DNA of 64,000 bases, taken from the NCBI RefSeq assembly GCF_018882295.1, contig NZ_JACVOR010000002.1:62001-126000 (forward strand), given 5' to 3'. The notes beneath the pieces were generated by a model that ran no database searches, had not been told where the DNA came from, and was given only the letters and a program-made list of their open reading frames with translations. Of the stretch, positions 28,480 to 37,151 are shown piece after piece. The DNA comes from Polynucleobacter sp. 80A-SIGWE. Its GTDB lineage: Bacteria > Pseudomonadota > Gammaproteobacteria > Burkholderiales > Burkholderiaceae. Positions within the stretch are counted from its first letter, which is position 1. Every line of letters begins with the position of its first letter. The position numbers were made by a program, and so were the translations under genes.

Positions 28480-29367
28480 ATGCAATCTTTTGGTAAATCT
28501 CGAATCCTAATCATCGGCTGCGGCGACATTGGCCTTCGTGTTGCCAAGCAACTTGCCCATAGTCATCGCGTATATGCCTTAACTTCCCAGAAAGCACGTT
28601 TTCAGGAGTTGAGAGCGGTTGGCGCGATTCCGATTTTGGGGGATCTGGATAAGCCCGATAGCTTGTGGCGCTTAAGTGGATTGGCACAAACCGTAATCCA
28701 CTTGGCACCACCCCAAAATACAGGTCATCGTGATTGCCGAACTCGCAACCTCTTGCGAATTTTATCCCAAGGCTCAGATACTGTTGGGCGCTTGATTTAT
28801 GTGAGCACTACCGGTGTGTATGGGGATCATGCGGGTGAGAGGGTGAGTGAAGTGACACCCGTGAATCCCCAAAGCGAGCGAGCCAAGCGACGAGTGGACG
28901 CAGAAAACTGCCTAGGTCTTTGGGCTCCCTCTCATGGCGTAGTTCTCACCATTCTGCGTGTGCCGGGCATTTATGCCCTTGATCGATTGCCAGTTGAGCG
29001 CATTCAAGCAGGAACGCCTGCCTTAATTGCAACTCAGGATGCCTACTCAAACCATATTCAAAGTGATGACTTGGCGAGATTGATTTGTGCTGCTGTGTAT
29101 CACGGTAAACCACAACGTGTCATTAATGCCTGTGACGGCGGTGAAACCAAGATGGGTGATTACTTTGATGAAGTAGCTGATGCATTTGGTTTAGATCGAC
29201 CACCAAGATTGCCAGCTGAGCAGTTGGAGAAAATCGTATCCCCGATGTTGTGGTCGTTTATGCGGGAGTCACGACGCGTCACGAATACGCGACTAGCAGA
29301 ATTAAAAACCCCGCTACGCTATCCGAGCGTGGCAGAGTTTCTAAAAACTATTTCCAAGAATCCTTAA
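28480..29367 (+). CDS. NAD(P)-dependent epimerase/dehydratase-like protein
   Basis: Extended short-chain dehydrogenase fold of the YeeZ-like type. The dinucleotide motif is ILIIGCGDIGLRVAKQL (GxGxxG), with LIYVSTTGVYGDHAG further on (the YVS-T-x-VYG region), but the classic YxxxK pair is not clear, so catalysis is uncertain. It has 295 residues. It is divergent from the iron-sulfur reductase and its 3' end overlaps the opposing glnS end by 20 bases. Confidence 0.8.
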   Translation: MQSFGKSRILIIGCGDIGLRVAKQLAHSHRVYALTSQKARFQELRAVGAIPILGDLDKPDSLWRLSGLAQTVIHLAPPQNTGHRDCRTRNLLRILSQGSDTVGRLIYVSTTGVYGDHAGERVSEVTPVNPQSERAKRRVDAENCLGLWAPSHGVVLTILRVPGIYALDRLPVERIQAGTPALIATQDAYSNHIQSDDLARLICAAVYHGKPQRVINACDGGETKMGDYFDEVADAFGLDRPPRLPAEQLEKIVSPMLWSFMRESRRVTNTRLAELKTPLRYPSVAEFLKTISKNP

Positions 29368-31120
29368 GTCCGACCGTACGATTAAATACTGGTTGACCTG
29401 GTTTGGAGTCACCTTGGTCCGCAACAAAGTAACCATGACGCTCAAACTGAAAACGATCTTCTGCTTTAGCGTCTTTCATGCAAGGCTCTAAGTACGCAGT
29501 AATCGTTTGCTTAGAGCTTGGATTGATCGCATCAAGGAAATTTTTATCGCCACTATCCGGATGCGGGTCATTAAACAGATGGTCATAGAGACGCACTTGT
29601 GCAGGCACAGCTTCTGCTGCGCTAACCCAATGAATGTTGCCTTTCACCTTGTAATTATTTGAGCCGGGAGTGCCGCTCTTACTGTCGGGGAAGTGGGTCG
29701 CATTCACTTGAATCACATTACCATTTGCATCTACTTCAAAGCCGGTGCACTCGATCACAAAGCCATGACGTAGGCGCACGCGTCCACCGGGCTGATCACC
29801 AATCGGTGGATAAAGCCTAAAGAATCCCTTAACAGGTTCCTTCATAAAGTCATCTTCTTCAATCCACAATTCTTTTGTGAAATGAAACTCGCGATTGCCC
29901 CACTCGGGATATTGTGGATGGCGCGGAGCGGAGCAAGGCTCGCTTGCGGAAGCATCAAAGTTTTCAATCACGAGTTTGAGTGGCTTGAGAACCGCTGTGG
30001 CCCGTGGGGCCTTGGCCTCCAGATCATCGCGTAAGGCTTGATCCAGAGTGCTCATATCAATCCAGCTATCTGCTTTAGAAACGCCAATGCGTTCACAGAA
30101 CAAGCGAATACTCTCTGGTGTGTAACCTCTGCGTCGGATACCTACGATAGTTGGCATCCGCGGGTCATCCCAACCGTCAACATGTTTTTCTTCTACCAAT
30201 TGCAGTAACTTGCGCTTGCTGGTGATGGTGTAAGTTAAGTTGAGGCGGGCAAATTCGTATTGATGAGGAACGGGATTTTTGAAGATCCCTAGCTCTGCCA
30301 GTGAAGCTACGATCCAGTCGTAGAGCGGGCGATTATTTTCAAACTCCAATGTGCAGATGGAGTGTGAAACATTTTCCAGCGCATCAGAAATACAGTGCGT
30401 GAAATCATATAAAGGATAGATGCACCACTTACTACCGGTGCGGTGGTGATCGGTGTGACGAATGCGATAAACCACGGGGTCACGCATCACAATATTCGGA
30501 TGCGCCATATCAATCTTCAGGCGCAGTACATGTTCGCCATCTTTGAATTTGCCATCACGCATCTCGCGGAATAAAGCCAGATTCTCATCGGGCGTGCGAT
30601 CGCGGTAAGGACTATTTTTTCCAACTTGGCCAAAGTTGCCGCGATTGGTATGAATGTCATCTGCACTCTGACTATCTACATAGGCTTTGCCATTCTGAAT
30701 CAGAATTTCCGCAAACTCATAGAGTTGGTCAAAGTAATCACTTGCGTGATAAAGGTGTGTGCCCCAATCGAATCCCAACCATTTAACGGCATCCAGAATG
30801 CTGTCAGCGTACTCAATATCTTCTTTAACTGGATTGGTATCGTCCAGGCGCATATTGCAACGTGCGCCACCCGCTTGATTGTTGTAATCCGCAGCTAAAC
30901 CAAAGTTCAAGCAGATACTTTTGGCATGACCAATATGAAGGTAGCCATTAGGCTCTGGTGGAAAACGCGTAATGATGGATGGGATGGCTTGACCACTGCG
31001 ATCGCTTCGGTTCTGATAGGCGCCACTCGCCAGGTCATGGTCGATGATCTGGCGCAAAAAGTTAGAGGGCTCAGCAACAGTGCCGGCAGGCGATTTGGAT
31101 GGTTTGCTATCTTGGGACAT
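29348..31120 (-). CDS. glnS: Glutaminyl-tRNA synthetase
   Basis: Class I synthetase that charges tRNA-Gln directly. The signature is PPEPNGYLHIGHAKS with H62-I-G-H65; the second signature is the diverged TITSKRKLLQLV in place of KMSKS, normal for GlnRS. The ATG at 31120 gives 590 residues; the frame is open upstream to 31168 but runs into the terminator at 31151. No Shine-Dalgarno is seen, and TACAAT ends 6 bases before the ATG. Confidence 0.97.
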   Translation of the reverse strand: MSQDSKPSKSPAGTVAEPSNFLRQIIDHDLASGAYQNRSDRSGQAIPSIITRFPPEPNGYLHIGHAKSICLNFGLAADYNNQAGGARCNMRLDDTNPVKEDIEYADSILDAVKWLGFDWGTHLYHASDYFDQLYEFAEILIQNGKAYVDSQSADDIHTNRGNFGQVGKNSPYRDRTPDENLALFREMRDGKFKDGEHVLRLKIDMAHPNIVMRDPVVYRIRHTDHHRTGSKWCIYPLYDFTHCISDALENVSHSICTLEFENNRPLYDWIVASLAELGIFKNPVPHQYEFARLNLTYTITSKRKLLQLVEEKHVDGWDDPRMPTIVGIRRRGYTPESIRLFCERIGVSKADSWIDMSTLDQALRDDLEAKAPRATAVLKPLKLVIENFDASASEPCSAPRHPQYPEWGNREFHFTKELWIEEDDFMKEPVKGFFRLYPPIGDQPGGRVRLRHGFVIECTGFEVDANGNVIQVNATHFPDSKSGTPGSNNYKVKGNIHWVSAAEAVPAQVRLYDHLFNDPHPDSGDKNFLDAINPSSKQTITAYLEPCMKDAKAEDRFQFERHGYFVADQGDSKPGQPVFNRTVGLKDSWK

Positions 31121-31126
31121 GCGCCC

Positions 31127-31132
31127 ATTGTA
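31127..31132 (-). promoter_or_regulatory. -10 element directly before glnS
   Basis: TACAAT on the minus strand followed by GGGCGC and the glnS ATG. The region is only about 20 bases downstream of the terminator for the transporter genes, so glnS needs its own promoter. No good -35. Confidence 0.5.
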
Positions 31133-31150
31133 GAGAAAAGCCCTGCCTAT

Positions 31151-31180
31151 AAAGAAAAAAGCCCGCAAACTGCTGCGGGC
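31151..31180 (-). terminator. Terminator after tctA
   Basis: gcccgca/tgcgggc stem with a 6-base loop, followed on the minus strand by six T. It ends the tctB-tctA transcript. Confidence 0.9.
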
Positions 31181-31204
31181 TCGTTTCTGGGAAGCGTTCG
31201 AGAA

Positions 31205-32707
31205 TTAATCTTCTACGAAAGCCTCTTCACGGGTTTTCTTAACCGCAGGCAGAGCCACGATCACAACCAAGAGGGCTGCTGCGATGAGCAGGCCTAGAGA
31301 TAGTGGGCGGGTTACGAATGTTGAGAAATCACCGCGTGACAACAATAGGGCGCGACGGAAGTTCTCTTCCATCATTGGTCCGAGCACGAAGCCGAGCAGC
31401 AATGGAGGAGGTTCGCAACCGAGTTTGAAGAATAAGTAACCAATCAAGCCAAAGCCTGCAGTTACATAGACATCAAATACGGTGTTGTTTACGGTGTAAA
31501 CGCCGATACAGCAGAACACCAGAATCGCTGGGTATAGGAAGCGATAAGGAATCTTCAAGAGCTTTACCCAAATACCAATGAGTGGCAAGTTCAAGAGAAT
31601 CAACATGACGTTACCAATCCACATGGATGCGATCAGACCCCAGAACAAAGCTGGGTTGCTGGTCATCACTTGTGGACCTGGCTGAATGTTATGAATCGTC
31701 ATCGCACCAACCATCAAAGCCATCACGGCGTTTGGTGGGATGCCCAAAGTGAGCAATGGAATGAAAGAGGTTTGAGCTGCAGCATTGTTTGCTGCTTCAG
31801 GACCTGCTACACCCTCAATCGCACCTTTGCCAAACTCATGGCTGTACTTGGAGGATTTCTTCTCAACTGAGTAGGCGCCGAAGGCTGCCAAAGCTGCACC
31901 ACCGCCCGGCAGAATTCCCAAAATTGAGCCGATAGTAGTACCGCGCAAAATGGATGGAACCATGCGCTTGATATCTTGTTTGGTAGGAACCATGCTGGTG
32001 AGCTTATTGAGGAAGCCCTCGTCGTCACCAGTCTTTTCAAGGTTGCCCATGATTTCTGCAAAACCAAACACACCCATTGCAACGGCTACGAAGCCAATAC
32101 CGTCACTCAATTCAGGGATGTCAAATGCATAGCGGGATACGCCTGAGTTCACGTCAGTACCAATCAAGCCCATCAAGAGGCCTAGGATGATCATGCCGAT
32201 CGCCTTGATCAAAGAGCCTGAGGCCAGCACGACCGCACCAATTAACCCTAAAACCATTAGGGAGAAGTATTCGGCAGGGCCAAACTTAAAGGCTAGCTGA
32301 GAGAGTGGAGCAGCAAAAGCAGCCAAAACCAATGTAGCTACGCAACCAGCAAAGAAGGAGCCCATGCCGGCAGTAAAGAGCGCTACGCCCGCTCGACCAT
32401 TTCTGGCCATTTGGTAGCCATCAATCGCCGTCACCACCGAGGACGTTTCCCCTGGGATATTGAGCAAAATTGCAGTTGTAGAGCCGCCGTACTGGGAGCC
32501 GTAGTAAATACCGGCCAACATGATCAAAGCAGCGATTGGAGGCAATGCATAGGTTGCTGGCAACAACATCGCAATTGTTGCGATCGGGCCTAAGCCTGGC
32601 AAAACACCAATTAAGGTACCCAAAATACAGCCAATAAGGCAGTACATGAGGTTTTGTAAAGTAAAGGCGGTATCAAAACCGAGGGCTAAGTTAGCAAATA
32701 AATCCAT
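31205..32707 (-). CDS. Tripartite tricarboxylate transporter, TctA large membrane subunit
   Basis: Large membrane component of a TTT-family secondary uptake system for carboxylates. The 500 residues hold about 11-12 hydrophobic segments and the family motifs GPIATIAMLLPATYALPP, GIYYGSQYGGSTTAILLN and PGETSSVVTAIDGYQMA. The substrate is set mainly by the periplasmic binding protein (TctC/Bug), which is not next to it. It lies 19 bases after tctB. Confidence 0.93.
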   Translation of the reverse strand: MDLFANLALGFDTAFTLQNLMYCLIGCILGTLIGVLPGLGPIATIAMLLPATYALPPIAALIMLAGIYYGSQYGGSTTAILLNIPGETSSVVTAIDGYQMARNGRAGVALFTAGMGSFFAGCVATLVLAAFAAPLSQLAFKFGPAEYFSLMVLGLIGAVVLASGSLIKAIGMIILGLLMGLIGTDVNSGVSRYAFDIPELSDGIGFVAVAMGVFGFAEIMGNLEKTGDDEGFLNKLTSMVPTKQDIKRMVPSILRGTTIGSILGILPGGGAALAAFGAYSVEKKSSKYSHEFGKGAIEGVAGPEAANNAAAQTSFIPLLTLGIPPNAVMALMVGAMTIHNIQPGPQVMTSNPALFWGLIASMWIGNVMLILLNLPLIGIWVKLLKIPYRFLYPAILVFCCIGVYTVNNTVFDVYVTAGFGLIGYLFFKLGCEPPPLLLGFVLGPMMEENFRRALLLSRGDFSTFVTRPLSLGLLIAAALLVVIVALPAVKKTREEAFVED

Positions 32708-32726
32708 TTTTCAGAGTCCCGGTTCG

Positions 32727-33188
32727 TTATTGTTGTAGGAATACAGGCAGGAGTGGGAACTGAAGCTTGAGGCCCACGACAAACACTGAATAAGTAAAGA
32801 TCACTAGGAAGCCCGCATTGAGTAGGGAGCCTTTCCAGGTGAACTCTTTGCTGGCGCTGGCGGAAACAAGTACTAAGACCACCACAGCCACTAAGAAGCC
32901 CATACGCGGGAGAAGCAGGCCATAGAGCACCACAGAGCCTGTGATTTGAGCCATGATCTTCCAGTTGAACTTGGGGATGGACTCAATTGCAGCTTTAGCA
33001 CCCATGGATTTAATGAGAACCAAAAGCCCCAATAAGGTCATCAGAATGCCGAGATAGAAGGGGAAGTAACCTGGCCCCATTTTGGCGGCAGTGCCCATTG
33101 GGTACTGCGTGGCTATCACTGTAAAGAATAGGCCGATAACCATGTACATGATTCCAGCGCCAAAATCCCGTTGATTGCGAATTTTCAA
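32727..33188 (-). CDS. Tripartite tricarboxylate transporter, TctB small membrane subunit
   Basis: A 153-residue protein with four hydrophobic segments, matching the TctB family in size, topology and position before tctA. The opening DFGAGIMYMVIGLFF and YPMGTAAKMGPGYFPF are typical. The start is TTG at 33188, preceded by AAGGAGCT at 6 bases, which fixes it. It is divergent from alaS. No binding-protein gene is in the window. Confidence 0.9.
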   Translation of the reverse strand: MKIRNQRDFGAGIMYMVIGLFFTVIATQYPMGTAAKMGPGYFPFYLGILMTLLGLLVLIKSMGAKAAIESIPKFNWKIMAQITGSVVLYGLLLPRMGFLVAVVVLVLVSASASKEFTWKGSLLNAGFLVIFTYSVFVVGLKLQFPLLPVFLQQ

Positions 33189-33275
33189 GTTGAGCTCCTT
33201 ATATCGACTTAAATGCCGATCTATTTATTGATGTTACGGGATTGTAAGGCAGGATTGAGGAGCTTTGCCTAGGGT

Positions 33276-33304
33276 TTGCCCCTGACTAGTGCCAATGCGA
33301 TAAT
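33276..33304 (+). promoter_or_regulatory. Sigma-70 promoter for alaS
   Basis: TTGCCC (33276-33281), a 17-base spacer, then GATAAT (33299-33304). Only 7 bases separate the -10 from the ATG at 33312, so the predicted transcript starts on or next to the start codon. Confidence 0.7.
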
Positions 33305-33311
33305 TATTCGC

Positions 33312-35936
33312 ATGAAAGTCTCTCAAATTCGCCAGGCGTACCTGGACTACTTCGCCCAAAAAGGCCACCAAATTGTTCCTTCCAGCCCTGTGGTGCCTGG
33401 AGACGACCCTACCCTGTTATTTACCAATGCGGGGATGAACCAATTTAAGGACGTATTTTTAGGCTTTGATAAGCGTCCCTATAACCGCGCTACAACCGCC
33501 CAGAAATGCATTCGTGCCGGTGGCAAACACAATGACTTGGATAACGTCGGCTACACAGCCCGTCATCACACCTTCTTTGAAATGTTGGGCAACTTCTCTT
33601 TTGGGGATTACTTTAAGAAAGATGCCATTCAGTTTGCCTGGGGTTTATTAACAGAAGTATTTAAGCTTCCAAAAGAAAAGCTGCTCGTCACCGTCTACGC
33701 AGAAGATGACGAGGCTTATGAAATTTGGAACAAGCAAATTGGTATCCCGGCAGAGCGCATTATTCGCATCGGCGATAACAAGGGTGCTCGTTACGCTTCA
33801 GATAATTTCTGGATGATGGGTGATACAGGCCCATGTGGTCCTTGCACTGAAATCTTCTATGACCATGGTCCTCACATTGCTGGTGGTCCTCCAGGCAGTC
33901 CTGACGAAGATGGTGATCGCTACATCGAAATTTGGAATAACGTATTCATGCAGTTCAATCGCGATGAAGCGGGCAATATGCATCCATTGCCTAAGCCTAG
34001 CGTAGATACCGGCATGGGTCTTGAGCGCATTGCCGCAGTTCTGCAGCACGTGCACTCTAATTATGAGATCGATCTCTTTGTTAATTTGCTCAAAGCAGCT
34101 AAGGAAGCTGTTGATGCAGCTGGTGGTGAGAATTGCGATCCAACGAGTCCATCACTTAAAGTCATTGCAGACCATATTCGTGCTTGTAGTTTTATTGTGG
34201 TGGATGGCGTGATTCCAGGTAATGCTGGTCGTGGCTATGTTCTACGTCGCATCACACGTCGTGCAATTCGTCATGGTTATAAATTAGGCGCACGCAAACC
34301 GTTCTTCTATCAACTCGTTCCTGCTCTTGTAAAAGAGATGGGTCAAGCTTATCCAGAGTTGCAGGCAGCACAAGATAAAGTGAGTGAAGTGATTAAGCAG
34401 GAAGAAGAGCGCTTCTTTCAGACGATCGCTAACGGTATGGAAATCTTGGAGGGCGCGCTTGCAGGTGGCGCCAAGACGGTTGATGGTGAAACCGCTTTCC
34501 GTTTACACGACACCTTTGGTTTCCCATTAGATTTGACTGCGGACGTGTGCCGCGAGCGCGATGTCACGGTGGATGCTGAAGGCTTTGATTTGGCAATGCA
34601 AAAGCAGCGCGATCAAGCAAGGGCGGCTGGCAAGTTCAAAGTGGCTCAAGGCTTAGAGTACTCCGGCAAGCCAACCCAGTTCCATGGCTACGATACCTTG
34701 AAGCACGAAGGCGCCAAAGTAACTGCGCTTTATGTTGATGGCTCTGCTGTGCAGTCTGTCAAAGCTGGCGATGCCGCTGTGATCGTTTTAGATAACACCC
34801 CTTTCTATGCTGAGTCTGGTGGACAGGTTGGCGATAAGGGTGAGTTGCGTAATGAAGCGGTACGCTTTGCAGTTGAAGACACTTTCAAGATTCAAGCTGA
34901 TGTCTTTGGTCATCAAGGTGAAGTACAAGAGGGCGAACTCAAGGTAGGCGATGCAATTAATGCCTTGGTGGATATCGAACAAAGAACTGAAACGATGCGC
35001 AACCACAGTGCTACGCATATTTTGCATAAAGCATTGCGTGAAGTATTGGGCGACCATGTACAGCAAAAAGGTTCCCTGGTTGATGCTAGCAAAACCCGTT
35101 TTGACTTTACTCACAACGCACCTATTACCTCACAAGAAATTCGTCGGATAGAAGACATTGTGAATGCCGAGATCCTCGCTAATACTGCGACCTCTGGAAA
35201 AGTAATGTCTTTGGATGATGCGCAAAAGACTGGCGCCATGATGCTCTTTGGTGAGAAGTATGGTGACGAGGTGCGCGTTCTAGAAATTGGTAGCTCTAAA
35301 GAGTTGTGCGGTGGCACTCACGTTGGCCGTACTGGCGACATCGGTAGCTTAAAGATTGTTTCTGAAGGTGGCGTTGCAGCTGGTATTCGTCGCGTTGAGG
35401 CGGTTACCGGAAGAAACGCATTGAACTTCCTGCAAGGCTTAGAAGATAAGATTAATGAGGCAGCGACCATCCTCAAAACTCATCCGGGTGATTTGGTGAA
35501 TCGCGTTGCTCAGTTGCAAGAAAGTTTGCGTCAGGCTGAACGTGAGTTGGATAAAGTGAATTCCAAACTCGCTGCCAGCCAAGGCGATGAATTGGCAACA
35601 CAAGCAATCGATGTCAATGGTCTGAAAGTATTGGCAGCACGCTTAGATGGTGCGGATGCGCAAGTTCTTCGCGAAACCATGGACGCTTTGAAAGCAAAAC
35701 TAAAAACAGCCGCCATTGTTTTGGCTTCTGTGCAGGGCGATAAGGTGAGTTTGATTGCTGGCGTGACTGCAGATTCGATTGCCAAAGTGAAGGCAGGCGA
35801 CTTGGTGAACTTTGTGGCTCAGCAAGTGGGTGGTAAAGGCGGCGGCAAGCCAGAGATGGCGATGGCTGGCGGTACCGATCCTAGTAAGTTGGGCGCGGCT
35901 TTAGCTGGCGTAAAAGACTGGGTGGCTTCTAAGTGA
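33312..35936 (+). CDS. alaS: Alanyl-tRNA synthetase
   Basis: Class II synthetase of 874 residues with an editing and C-Ala part. It opens with [17 protein letters not shown], and motif 2 lies in the [17 protein letters not shown] to [19 protein letters not shown] region. The editing-site zinc ligands are H565, H569, C666 and H670 (HSATH and CGGTH). The frame is open upstream to 33276, but the promoter covers that stretch; ATG 33312 is the natural start. There is no Shine-Dalgarno. The stop overlaps the GTG of the following gene. Confidence 0.98.
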   Translation: MKVSQIRQAYLDYFAQKGHQIVPSSPVVPGDDPTLLFTNAGMNQFKDVFLGFDKRPYNRATTAQKCIRAGGKHNDLDNVGYTARHHTFFEMLGNFSFGDYFKKDAIQFAWGLLTEVFKLPKEKLLVTVYAEDDEAYEIWNKQIGIPAERIIRIGDNKGARYASDNFWMMGDTGPCGPCTEIFYDHGPHIAGGPPGSPDEDGDRYIEIWNNVFMQFNRDEAGNMHPLPKPSVDTGMGLERIAAVLQHVHSNYEIDLFVNLLKAAKEAVDAAGGENCDPTSPSLKVIADHIRACSFIVVDGVIPGNAGRGYVLRRITRRAIRHGYKLGARKPFFYQLVPALVKEMGQAYPELQAAQDKVSEVIKQEEERFFQTIANGMEILEGALAGGAKTVDGETAFRLHDTFGFPLDLTADVCRERDVTVDAEGFDLAMQKQRDQARAAGKFKVAQGLEYSGKPTQFHGYDTLKHEGAKVTALYVDGSAVQSVKAGDAAVIVLDNTPFYAESGGQVGDKGELRNEAVRFAVEDTFKIQADVFGHQGEVQEGELKVGDAINALVDIEQRTETMRNHSATHILHKALREVLGDHVQQKGSLVDASKTRFDFTHNAPITSQEIRRIEDIVNAEILANTATSGKVMSLDDAQKTGAMMLFGEKYGDEVRVLEIGSSKELCGGTHVGRTGDIGSLKIVSEGGVAAGIRRVEAVTGRNALNFLQGLEDKINEAATILKTHPGDLVNRVAQLQESLRQAERELDKVNSKLAASQGDELATQAIDVNGLKVLAARLDGADAQVLRETMDALKAKLKTAAIVLASVQGDKVSLIAGVTADSIAKVKAGDLVNFVAQQVGGKGGGKPEMAMAGGTDPSKLGAALAGVKDWVASK

Positions 35937-36172
35937 GTGATGCCATCCAATTCAATCTCGAGGTAGATGCCATTGGCATGAACTGCCCGCTCCCAATTTT
36001 GCGTACCAAGAAAGCTTTAGCCACAATGCAGTCTGGCGAAGTGCTCAAAGTGAAGGCAACGGATTCTGGTGCAGCCCATGACTTTCCTGCATTTGCAAAG
36101 CAGACTGGTAACGAGCTTCTCTCCAGTACTACAGAGGGTGATGTATTGGTTTTCTTCCTCAAGAGAAGATAA
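35933..36172 (+). CDS. TusA/SirA-family sulfur-carrier-like protein
   Basis: A 79-residue protein with the TusA fold signature C18-P-L-P21 in [16 protein letters not shown] and the C-terminal [11 protein letters not shown]. TusA relays persulfide sulfur for tRNA thiolation; paralogues serve other sulfur transfers, so the exact partner is open. It starts with GTG overlapping the alaS stop (GTGA), so the two are translationally coupled. The link to alaS is positional only. Confidence 0.88.
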   Translation: MSDAIQFNLEVDAIGMNCPLPILRTKKALATMQSGEVLKVKATDSGAAHDFPAFAKQTGNELLSSTTEGDVLVFFLKRR

Positions 36173-36198
36173 GACGCGCTGAAACTCTCAGCACCAAA

Positions 36199-36230
36199 GA
36201 AAAAGGCAGAAATCACTTTCTGCCTTTTTT
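36199..36230. terminator. Bidirectional terminator between the TusA-like gene and galU
   Basis: A 12-bp stem aaaaggcagaaa/tttctgcctttt with a 4-base loop and a further T/A run on each side. Confidence 0.93.
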
Positions 36231-36247
36231 ACTTTTATTTCACGGGA

Positions 36248-37138
36248 TTACTTTAGAGACCAGCTTTTGAGGTACTCAGCAAATTCCTCACCGACTTCTT
36301 GGTGACGCAAAGCAAAGTCTACAGATGCTTTGAGGTAGCCTAATTTGCTACCGCAGTCATAACGCACGCCATCATATTCATATGCAAATACTGGCTGTTC
36401 TTTAAGCAAGGCGGCAATGGCATCGGTGAGCTGAATCTCTCCACCAGCGCCAGGCTTTACATTGCGGATGTGATCAAAGATTTTTGATGAGAGCACATAG
36501 CGTCCTACTACTGCGAGATTAGAAGGGGCATCAGCGGGTTTTGGTTTTTCAACGATGCCATCGAGGCGATAGATCCCTTTGCTAACTTCTTTGCCTGAAA
36601 CAACTCCATAGGACCCACTTCTGGAAGGATCAATTTTCTCAACAGCTAATACTGAGCCATCTTGCTCTTCATGAACCTTTAGCATTTGCGAAAGCACTGG
36701 AGGATGTCCATCCAAAAGATCGTCCGCCAAAATGATTGCAAAAGGTTCATCACCTACCAGCTTCTCGGCGCATAAAACGGCATGTCCCAAGCCCAATGGT
36801 TCAGATTGTCGGATATATACGCAATCAACATTGTCCGGTTTGACGCTGCGTACGAGATGCAGGAGGTCTTGTTTGTTTTTGGCCTCAAGGGCTGCTTCTA
36901 ATTCGTAAGCCTTATCAAAGTGATCTTCGATGGCACGTTTGCTGCGGCCAGTGACAAAAATTAATTCAGTAATGCCGGCAGCAATGGCCTCATCAACCGC
37001 ATACTGAATGAGCGGCTTATCAACAACATTGAGCATTTCTTTCGGACTTGCTTTAGTGGCTGGCAAAAAACGTGTGCCAAATCCCGCAACCGGAAATACA
37101 GCCTTGGTTACCTTTTTGGAGCTGAAATGTAATGGCAT
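36248..37138 (-). CDS. galU: UTP-glucose-1-phosphate uridylyltransferase
   Basis: Makes UDP-glucose for surface polysaccharides. The N-terminal nucleotide site is [24 protein letters not shown] and the substrate stretch is [12 protein letters not shown]; the mid-protein [19 protein letters not shown] and [13 protein letters not shown] are also diagnostic. It has 296 residues. It begins 13 bases after valS on the same strand, so it is likely in the valS transcript. Confidence 0.97.
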   Translation of the reverse strand: MPLHFSSKKVTKAVFPVAGFGTRFLPATKASPKEMLNVVDKPLIQYAVDEAIAAGITELIFVTGRSKRAIEDHFDKAYELEAALEAKNKQDLLHLVRSVKPDNVDCVYIRQSEPLGLGHAVLCAEKLVGDEPFAIILADDLLDGHPPVLSQMLKVHEEQDGSVLAVEKIDPSRSGSYGVVSGKEVSKGIYRLDGIVEKPKPADAPSNLAVVGRYVLSSKIFDHIRNVKPGAGGEIQLTDAIAALLKEQPVFAYEYDGVRYDCGSKLGYLKASVDFALRHQEVGEEFAEYLKSWSLK

Positions 37139-37151
37139 GGAGAATCCGTTC

